Position numbers and translations under genes: made by a program. 64,000 nt of DNA from Pilatotrama ljubarskyi (lineage: Eukaryota; Basidiomycota; Agaricomycetes; Polyporales; Polyporaceae). The notes below the pieces were generated by a model, which was given only the letters and a program-made list of their open reading frames with translations, did not search any database and was not told the DNA's origin. The stretch spans positions 279,333-343,332 of the forward strand of contig MU277684.1 of assembly GCA_022385805.1 (NCBI GenBank). Direction: 5' to 3'. This document shows positions 55,657 to 64,000 of this stretch, piece by piece; position 1 is the first letter of the stretch; each line of letters starts with the position of its first letter.

Positions 55657-58600
55657 ATGTCTGCTGCCGAATACTATCGGCAGTCGAACAGTTCTCAAGA
55701 GTGAGTGGATGGAATAGTAGCATCGCGGAAATTGTGGCGGTCACCAACGCTATTGGTCCAGTTCACCTCTGCAAGATGATCGCTCCGACAGTGAGCACGA
55801 CGGGCCTCCATCCCCCGAGGATCAGGATGATCAGGATCTCCCGCTCGACCCCAGAAACTCTGCCCTCTCGCTACCCTCTGCGGCGGGTTTCAGCTTGGAC
55901 GATCGCCGACATTCCAGGCGCAGAGACTTCGACCGAAGGAGTTTGACCAATCGCGACCTCTTCAAGTATCTCATGGAGGACAGTATAGAGTCAAAGAAGA
56001 TGAGCAAGATCCTTCGCGCGGCTCTGGAACGGCTGGACAGCGAGACGCGACGCGCTCAGGAAGCCGAACGTCGCGCATTAGAACTTGCACAGCGGTTCAA
56101 GATCGTGAATGAAGCGCGCATGGCCTCCCAGCAAGAACTGGACAGGACTCACGCGGAGCTGCGCATGTACAAGGTCCAACTGGACAACGCTCAGCGCGAG
56201 ATATTGCGGGGCTCGGATCTGCTGAAGGACATTGAGGCGCAGAGAGACAGCGCGGAAGCCGCAGCTGCGCGAGCGCGATCTACGGCACGAAGGCTGAAGG
56301 AGGAGCAGCTTGTCCTCAAAGCGAAAGAGGAAGGCCGGAGAGAAGGCTACCGCGAGGGCTTGCAGCGAGGATACCAACAAGCCCGGGTTGGCGCCCTCGA
56401 CGTTCAACAGTTTGACGTTCCCCCCGCCGGAGTCGGGCCAATCGACGGCATGGGCGGGGACGTCGGACGCACGGACCCACTGGATGGCCTTCCCATGAGG
56501 AATTTTCGGTCGCCTCCGCCTCCTGCTAACGTTGGTCTCTCGTCCGCTTTTGGTACGGCTCTTCCCCAGGATAGATTTGCGCCGTCAGTGGATATTGAGA
56601 ATTATGGTGCAGGTGCTCAAGGCTCTCGCTTCCATGAAATCATTGGAAGCCCTAGTGCTTCCACTTTGCGTTCTGCGCCTCCTGGGACAGCGACTCGTCC
56701 GGGAGGCTCTTCCGGCTGGCCACAGCAGCACGAGGACAACAACCGGTATTCTCACCCCACCCCGATGCACAACGCCCCTCCTTCTCCCCAGCATGCGGAC
56801 TACGCTATACCTCCGGATGGCTACATTCCTGCGATGGGCCCAGACAACATAATACCCATCCCACCACCGCACGAATTGGCGCGACCCGCGTCCATCTCGA
56901 GCATGCGCCCTAGTGAAGTCTCGGCCGCCGACGACCCAAGTCGTGCAGGTCCTGACGTGAATGCTCGCGACTACGCCTACCCTCAGCGTCAAGATGCTTC
57001 CCCTCGTTCGTATGCGGATTCTCTCCCATCCACGACGATTTCTCAATTCGATCTGGTGACCAACCCGCGCACTGCTACTCGCGGCTTACGCGACCGGAGC
57101 TCAGGCCTGAGCGCCATACCTGAAGTTTCCAGCTCGATGGAGTTCAGCCCCGGCGCGGACGGACGAGTCAGAAGTGGCATTTACCCGGACTCGAACAGCT
57201 TCCATACACCTGACAACAGAGGTTCCGCGGGCGAGTTGGGCAATGCACCCGGCCTGGCTCGTTCGCGAAGCAGGGAGACGAATCAGCGAATCGCTGACGA
57301 GTTGAGGTACTCTGATCCGGAAGAAATGGAACAATGGAGACGTTCCACCGCGAGCCAGGTAGGATTCGCTCTTCGGTGCACAAATGGTCATGCGCTCACT
57401 TGAGTTTGCTTCGTTCCTGCAGAGTCAACCTAGTACGCCTCCCGATAGGTTCCGTGGGCCTCACCGCCCGGCCCACTTGTCCACTCCTTCGCCGCTGGGA
57501 GGACCACCCATGAGCCCCGCTACACCGGTTTCCTCACACCGACGCTCGCGGTCCATGCAATCGCCGCCTTCAGATGGTCGGTCTTATTTGGGCACAGGGT
57601 CAGTTTCAAGAGACCACCACCGGACAGCTTCGTCTTCCGCCGAAATAAGCATCCATATAGAACCACCGGTGCGTACTCTAACGCACATACGACTTCGTAT
57701 CATGAGTTCTCTACACTAACCGGTTTCCGCCTCAGTCTGGAACCGGCTCGAACATGTCCCCTTCTTCAGCGTCACTTCAGCATGGTATGCTATCTCCGTC
57801 AAGCTCCCGACAGCCCTTGCCTCCCCAGCCTACTCGACCTAGCCCGGGACCGCCGGAACCCACGTACACTAGCGGGTATGGTGGAGGTCCTCCTGGCTCC
57901 GCATACGGCTACGGCCCACCCGGTGCTCCACTTCAGCCTCTGCGGTACGATATCCCGTCTTCTCTCACCCCAGGGATGCCCCCATCGCCGCGACGGACTC
58001 CGGAACCGCTTCAGAGTTACCCCGGATACCCGACTCCAGGTTCGAGTTCATCGAGTAGCTTTGGGCGACCGATGTCGCGCGGCTCGCGAGCCCCTTCAGC
58101 CGGGTTTGGTGGTGCTCCAAACGACCACCCCTCGCGCTCTAGAACTCCGTCTGCCCGTCCTTCGTCCGCTTTTGGCAACGAGCGCCCACCCTCTGCGCGT
58201 CCTGTCTCCCCGGGCCAGCAATATCGCGTGCCCTCTCCACAAGCCGGCGTGCCTTACTTCGAGGCTCCTCAACGGGTACCTAGCGTGCTCCGGTCTCCGT
58301 CGAGGGCTTCCAGTCGCCAGTCTCTGCATCCAGACCCAGCTCGTCCCTCTTCACGAACATCTGCAGACCACCACCGCAGCCTCAGCCTTAACGCTGGTTC
58401 AACCCCAGCAATGGTCCCCCGACCGCTCTCGGGAGCCTCGCAGCTCCGGCGCGTCCCTTCGGCGGGCTCGGTCAACAGCGATACGTCGCGCAAGTCAGGG
58501 GGATTCCAGCACTACGACCCGAATTCGTACGTCGACGCTGCATTCCTCGCGAGCACGGAGGACCTCTCGAGCATGCAATCGCCGCATACGATGGCGAACA

Positions 58601-58689
58601 CACGTGCGAACGCGGTGTATGCGAACCCTGGGCCGTCCAAGTTGCGCTCCTCGTCGCCTTCGATGTCCTACAACAGCTTCCGGAGCTGA
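55657..58689 (+). CDS. Coiled-coil protein with long disordered tail, unknown
   Basis: I cannot name this family. It begins MSAAEYYRQSNSSQ, then an acidic segment (SPEDQDDQDLPLDPRNSAL), a short conserved-looking helix (RDLFKYLMEDSIESKKMSKI) and a coiled coil of about 130 residues (LDSETRRAQEAERRALELAQ to ARSTARRLKEEQLVLKAKEE). A Gly/Arg-Glu tract (EEGRREGYREGLQRGYQQAR) follows. The remaining 650 residues are disordered, rich in Ser, Pro, Gly and Arg with many SRS/SP sites. Introns are near 55701-55759, 57358-57420 and 57666-57735. It ends SMSYNSFRS at 58689. A cytoskeletal, scaffold or septation role is possible but unsupported. Confidence 0.65.
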
Positions 58690-59019
58690 TAGTGATCGAC
58701 CTTCAGTCTTGATTTGTGCGTGATATATCATTGTAGATCATGGATGATTCTTGTATGCCTATTTATGACTGCTTCTTGATTGATGATTATGGACTTTTTG
58801 ACAGGTTACGCGTATCTTACGAGCGATGCCTTCATGACCGATATTGTGTTCTTGGAATTGAGTACTTACGTAGGATACGTGTAATGCCATCCATCGTCTT
58901 CATGTGCAAGCCCTGGCGGCTCTGTAAGTCGTCTTCGAGGTAGCTCGGTCAGTAACAGGAGGGCCTGAGGTTGTCATTTGCTTTGTCGGGACAGCAGTGA
59001 GTAATTCTCATCTTGAAGT

Positions 59020-60880
59020 GAGCGTCATCGACTGATGTTATCCGTGCTGTAGGCTTGGAAACAGGACTTACCACTTGCGTTGGTACGACCTTCGCAGAAA
59101 CACGATACGCTGTCAAAGCCAGGCTTCATGGAGCGGACCTCGTGATACGGGAGCACATAGACTCCCAGGCAATGAACGCATACCCCGAGATACACCGTCG
59201 TAACCACAAGATCGACCGCGAGACGTTGTCTTCGACGCTTGACAGTCGGAGCCTGTCCAACCTGCGGGACCCTCTCCTGAGTCCCAGCGCAATCTTCGGT
59301 GCGCTCTGTCCCCAAAGAAGGTTATTATTATGCTTTACGGAGTTTACGAGACTTTCAGCCGGCATTAGTGTCTCCGGCACTGTCACGGAAACATAGCGTG
59401 TCAAGATGATCTAGCACTACTCAGTATCGCATTCGCGGGCAGCCAGGTTAACTGCTACCAACCATACTGTGGGACTTGTGACGTCCATGAACAAGCTATT
59501 GCCGAGTCTATCAGCTCATCCTCTGGCAACTTTGGGCTGACTGTGTCCTCCAGCAGGAGCGTGCAGCGTGACCAGCGATGAAGCGATACGCTCCAGAAAA
59601 GGCACTCTTGAGGATACTCACCTCCATCCCAGCACCGGTCCCGAAGTGAACTGATGTCCCATGCTTCCTGCAACTGCAAGGCGAGGATCCGGGGGCATGC
59701 ATATCGATAGGGAACAAAAATACCCCTTTGACGTATGTTCTCTCTGCGGCCTAGCTCCTCATTCTATGGCGGTGTTGTGCTTCCGACCCTGGATGCTCCG
59801 AATGGACTACTCCGCCTTCGTGCTTATCGCCGCGCTCCTCAACACCGACGATCCGAAGGAGGGCATGCCGATGGAGAGACGCTTCTGCACCAAGGCGGGC
59901 CGTTGTCCTACGACTTCATACGGTTGCTCCGACTGATATGAGCTCCTCCAGGCGCGAGGTATGAAGTTCTGCAGCTCCGCACGGTACGATTCCTGAGCCT
60001 GACGGGCCGAGTTCATCGTCTGTGGTACCAGCTGACGGTGGAATAGACTCGCCATCTGTCCAGAGCGCATGCTCCTCTTGCCGTCATGGCCGGGTTTGTT
60101 CACATTCTCTCAGCGCATGAACGCCCAGCACGATCACTCCATTGATATGTTGTGACAGAACGTTAGACCGCAGGCGACCATATTATACAGCGTGCCGATG
60201 CACCCTACTGCCCAGAGCGCCCTCCAGGTCTTGGACATACCGCGTGTTCCCTTAGACTTCGGCGTATATCACCGGGCGTATTTGGACCCAGTCACTGGGA
60301 ACTCAACACCAGATGTTTCGTAACGCCGTAGCCAGCGCCAGATCCGGGATCCGAATGTACTTGCCTATTGTCATCAGTAACACCCGCTACTTATCCCATA
60401 GCCACAGCTATATGCATGCTATCCGTGCCCCGGTCACTACCGGTAAGTATATAGAGTACTATGGTGAAGTTGGAGCTGGCCAGCTTGATAACGTTGACGC
60501 CATGGAACCACTTATCTTCACTTATCTCAGAACCCCAGCCAGCGTCCCTGGCAGCATTAGGAACGAGAGAAGCCGCCACGGCTTCCTGCAATCCACGACC
60601 CGCATGGCGTGCCCATGCGCAGGTGACGGTATGATATTGACAGCGAAGCGCAGGCCTGATGGCGACCAGCTCCTCGTTGGTCGCACAACGCAATCTCATC
60701 ACCGTATCTCCTCCCGGCGGAACCTGGACGCCGCCCAACCCCATCAAGTGATCCGGGGCGGGCCAGCGTTGCAAAACGAACGCGTCCCTGCGAACGTATA
60801 AGAGTTCGGTCTGGTCATGCCTTGAAATCCGTCGGCACTCGCGGGCACTACTGTACATCCCTCCGAGTCCCCGCATTTCG
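59020..60880 (-). pseudogene. Decayed cytochrome P450-like sequence
   Basis: Fragments in different minus-strand frames run in P450 order but do not join into an open gene. Near 60040, FHRQLVPQTM and RAELQNFI resemble the C-helix region of agaricomycete P450s (usually W-R-x-x-R-R-x-F-H-Q). Near 59540, LLLEDTVSPKLPEDELIDSA resembles the segment before the I helix. Near 59230, AVDLVVTTVYLG resembles the I helix with its conserved acid-x-x-x-Thr-Thr pattern. No Glu-x-x-Arg or heme-cysteine signature was found below 59020, so the 3' part is missing. Frames are interrupted by stops. The similarity is my reading from family knowledge and needs a search; a chance match is possible. Confidence 0.4.
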
Positions 60881-60926
60881 AGCCTGTACAGCAGACCTCA
60901 CGCGACTGCGGTACCACTCGGATAAA

Positions 60927-63040
60927 ATGGCGCTCCTCTGGAAACTCGCCTCCCTGCTGTCCTTCGCCCTGGCGATCACGCTCGCGGACGCCAAGACGCG
61001 CGATGGCAGGCTGCACGCGAACCTCGCGCGTCGGCCGAGCGTGCCCTTGGTCCCGCCGCCCGAGGACGGGCCCGTCACGAGCCGGAACGGGACGCAGCTG
61101 CCGCCGTACACCACGACGTACTACTTTGACCAGCTGATCGACCACACCAACCCGTCGCTCGGCACGTTCAAGCAGCGGTTCTGGACCACGTACGAGTTCT
61201 ACGAGACCGGTGCGTGGACGTCTGTGCGCGTGCATGTGCTCTGTGCGCGAGGTGGACTTATCGGGGCTCGTCCGCGACAGGGGGGCCGATTGTACTATTT
61301 ACGCCCGGGGAAGCGAATGCGCAACGTACGTACACGGACAGGTGCAGATAACGCGGGCTTCTTTCGCTCATCAGACGTCCGTCCATAGCATACAGCGGTT
61401 ATCTCACGAACCGCACCATCAACGGCCAGATCGCGCAGGAGTTGAACGGCGTGACCATCGTCCTCGAGCACCGCTACTACGGGCTTTCGAACCCGTACCC
61501 GGACCTCTCAGTGAAAAGCTTGAAGTTCCACACCATCCAGCAGGCTATCGACGACCTCGAGTACTTTGCGAAGAATGTGGACCTCCCGATGCCGGGCGGG
61601 GACGCTGTCAAGCCTGGACAGGCTCCTTGGATTCTGATCGGCGGTAGCTACTCGGGGGCGCTCACGAGCTTCACGATGGTTAAGTCAGTGCCGTTGTTCG
61701 AGGAGCCAGGTGGATGCAAGCTGACAGCCTTACGTTGTTCTAGCAAGCCCAACTTGTTCCAAGCAGCTTACGCCTCTTCTGCGGTCGTCGAGAGCATCAT
61801 GTACGTACGCATGCATACTCACCGGGCACGCGGCATTGACGCGCGTTATGCAGCGACTATTGGGGCTACTTCCAGCCCATCTTGGAATACATGCCAAAGA
61901 ACTGCTCCGCCGACGTCCAGGCTGTCATCGCGCACATCGACTCCGTGTTCACGTCCGGCAACAAGAGGGAGATCGACTCCATCAAGGCGCTGTTCAATAT
62001 GAGCGCCCTTACCCACCTTGATGATGCTGCCGGTGCTTGTGAGTACTGTCTGATGAAGATGTGTATGTGGGAGTGTGTCAACTGACAATATCGACGACTG
62101 AAGTGCGCAACAACCTGTGGGACTGGCAGTCGCTTTCGCCGTCATCTGGCGGTGGCCTGTTCTTCGAGTTCTGCGACGCCCTCGAAGTCAAGAACGGCGT
62201 GAGCGCTGGTCCGAAGGGCTGGGGCCTCGATCATGCTCTTCAAGCCTGGGGCTCGTACTGGACTAACACTTACTACCAGAACCGTAAGTGGTATTTTGTC
62301 GGGCGGTGGACTTCGGCTGACTGGCCATCCCAGTTTGCGGCGACGAAGACGTTGTGTGAGTCCCTCCTTCTGGCCGCCTCCAAGTGCACCGCATTGACAA
62401 CGGCGGATAGTTCGTGCTTGGGAACGTATAATGCATCACAAGAGTTCTGGACGGATACGTCCATTGACAACGCGGGCCGTTCCTGGATGTGGATCGTGTA
62501 GGCTTGTCAACCATCTGCATCGGCTCATCACGGCTCACGCATTCTCCGCAGCTGTAATGAGGTCGGCTTCTACCAGGAGGGCGCACCCAAAGGCCATCCG
62601 ACCATTGTGACACGTCTGGTGCAGCCTCCCTACGACGAGCGGCAATGCACGTACATGTTCCCGGAAGCCTTCGACCACCTCGGGCACTTGCCGGTACCTA
62701 ACGTGGCCGCGACGAACAAAGCATACCACGGCTGGTTTGTCCAAGAGAACCATCTCTTCTTTGCCAACGGCCACCGTAAGTGTGATCGTACGCCGACTGC
62801 TGGAGTCATTGAGCTCACAAACTCCCCGTAGGCGATCCGTGGAGAGAGGCGACCCTTGCCGCAGACGGGACACACTTCCGCAGCACGCCTGGGCAGCCAC
62901 TGACGATCTCGGATGGTTTCCACTGCTCCGACTTGAGCACTGCCAACGCCAACGTGGACTCGACAGTTCTGGCTGTGCAGAAGCAAGCTCTGAAGACCAT
63001 CGCGGGGTGGATTGCGGAGTGGAAGCCGTCGAAGCACTGA
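60927..63040 (+). CDS. Secreted serine carboxypeptidase, family S28
   Basis: A Pro-Xaa-type serine exo-peptidase acting outside the cell. The N-terminus is a signal peptide (MALLWKLASLLSFALAITLA, then ADAKT). The mature region begins with YYFDQLIDHTNPSLGTFKQR and YEFYETGGPIVLFTPGE, then VTIVLEHRYYGLSNPYPDL and IQQAIDDLEYFAKNV. The catalytic serine lies in ILIGGSYSGALTSF, the S28 G-x-S-Y-x-G nucleophile elbow. The Asp and His appear late: GHRDPWREATLAADGT (restored across an intron near 62777-62832) and ISDGFHCSDLSTANA. The stop is at 63038-63040. Several Asn-x-Ser/Thr sites suggest glycosylation. At least seven introns. All three catalytic residues seem present, so the enzyme should be active. 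Confidence 0.87.
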
Positions 63041-63940
63041 GCTTACCGCCAGCATACGTATTCAGCACCAGGAGAAAACCGCCGGGCGTCGTGTTCCCTT
63101 CATATTGTGGAATCATCGCGGCACAGGGCAGTATGTACTATTGTGTATCTCGCGCAGAATGCTATAGAGCCGGGTCGGTGGGCATCCACTTCCGATAAGC
63201 AGAAGAGCAAGGCCACCCTAGTTGAGCACACAACCACTCATGCACAGGTTGTGGGCTCTCCTAGCGCGCCACAGCATGGAGGAGAATAAGGACGGCGTAC
63301 TGTGGCATGCTTATGTGGCACTTGCGCTGAGAAGCCCTTGGATGAATGAACGCTGCTTTCAATTGTGGCAACGGCGGCGAGGCCGAGTCGGTCAAGTATA
63401 GCAACATCGCATCTCGATTCGATCAAGACGCGGCAGACGTCAGATCCTGCCGCTCCAAGCGCCGTGGCAACTCGCCCCGCCCGCCGCCCTGCACGCATCA
63501 TCTACAACGCATGACAGGATACCGGTGTGTTCCGCGACAAAACGAGAAAGCAGAGAGACAAGGCAAGCCGGAGCGACGATGATTGTGTGCGCAACAAAAG
63601 AGATATGCGGAGGAGAGCACAAAGGACAGCCGACTATCGACGCTTGATGCTGGGACGCCTCATGCCCGATATGGCTTCGGGCGGCAGAGGAACCTCCATC
63701 GGAAACAGCTGCACGTGACTTCCCCTCTGCCCACAACCGAACAACCCTCTGCCCAGCTCTGAATTTAATTTGTTCATTTATCTCCCCTTCACCTCTTTCC
63801 TTCAACTCTCATCATCGCCCGTCGCCACTCCCCTATCTCCAGTCAGTCCTCTCCACGCGCTCGCCGTCCGTCCCGTCGAACTCACCGCCATCTTCCTTGC
63901 AGTCTCCTTCTTACAACCACCTCCAATCAACTCTATCACA
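63041..63940. promoter_or_regulatory. Promoter and pyrimidine-rich leader of a downstream plus-strand gene
   Basis: About 900 bp after the S28 gene. The last 220 bp are strongly C/T-rich with few purines, ending in a 5' UTR-like stretch before a splice donor at 63941. The gene itself lies outside the window. Confidence 0.5.
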
Positions 63941-64000
63941 GTGAGTTAACCGCGTTCGACGCGTTCTTTTCGCGCGTGCTGATGACGTACACCCCCTCAG
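63941..64000 (+). other. Probable 5' UTR intron ending at the window edge
   Basis: GTGAGT at 63941-63946 and a pyrimidine-rich tract ending in CCCCCTCAG at 64000 frame a 60-nt intron of standard length. A CTGAT branch-site-like sequence sits about 20 nt before the acceptor. Introns in long pyrimidine-rich leaders often accompany strongly expressed fungal genes; the gene cannot be identified. Confidence 0.55.

Noticed and set aside
60313..60801. A plus-strand 162-codon frame upstream of the S28 peptidase
   Set aside because: No signal, domain or exon chain supports it; it overlaps the minus-strand P450-like relic and the promoter of the peptidase.

Overview
The window is nuclear DNA of a filamentous basidiomycete, most likely an Agaricomycete of the polypore type. 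Evidence: GC-rich coding sequence, genes split by many introns of about 45-70 nt with GTRNGY donors and YAG acceptors, tight gene spacing on both strands, and family members that read as fungal throughout (VTC1, THOC7, SWC4, S28 peptidase, Zn2Cys6 regulator). All exon joins were worked out by eye, so gene spans are firmer than individual splice sites.

Left part (1-9.6 kb): the 3' part of an Air1/2-type zinc-knuckle protein, a Zn2Cys6 regulator with a 15-nt microexon, a large E2 ubiquitin-conjugating protein of the BIRC6/UBE2O type, and a peroxisomal adenine-nucleotide carrier. 10-19.1 kb: a U2 snRNA gene with a TATA box, then a stretch rich in mitochondrial genes: complex I NDUFA1, lipoate ligase, complex I assembly factor NDUFAF3 and complex I NDUFA8, interleaved with SWC4 and two conserved but unnamed genes.

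19.6-29.9 kb: VTC1 (polyphosphate), THOC7 (mRNA export), tRNase Z, an intron-bearing tRNA-His squeezed between tRNase Z and a RING protein, a membrane-anchored amidohydrolase and a small membrane protein. 30-43 kb: an LRR protein and two large RhoGEFs facing each other 3' to 3'. 43-49 kb: a Myb/SANT nuclear factor and an aromatic aminotransferase, on the minus strand like the second RhoGEF.

49-64 kb is looser: a GIS2/CNBP-like six-knuckle protein whose reading frame is interrupted by a 269-bp terminal-inverted-repeat element, a 2.8-kb gene-poor stretch, COQ10, a coiled-coil/disordered protein, a decayed stretch resembling a cytochrome P450, and a secreted S28 serine carboxypeptidase. The last 60 nt look like an intron in the 5' UTR of a further plus-strand gene.

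The genes are mostly housekeeping. Functional threads are mitochondrial respiration and cofactors (NDUFA1, NDUFAF3, NDUFA8, lipoate ligase, COQ10) and RNA biology (Air-like, U2, THOC7, tRNase Z, tRNA-His, GIS2-like). I saw no rRNA, CRISPR array, secondary-metabolite cluster or complete autonomous transposon.
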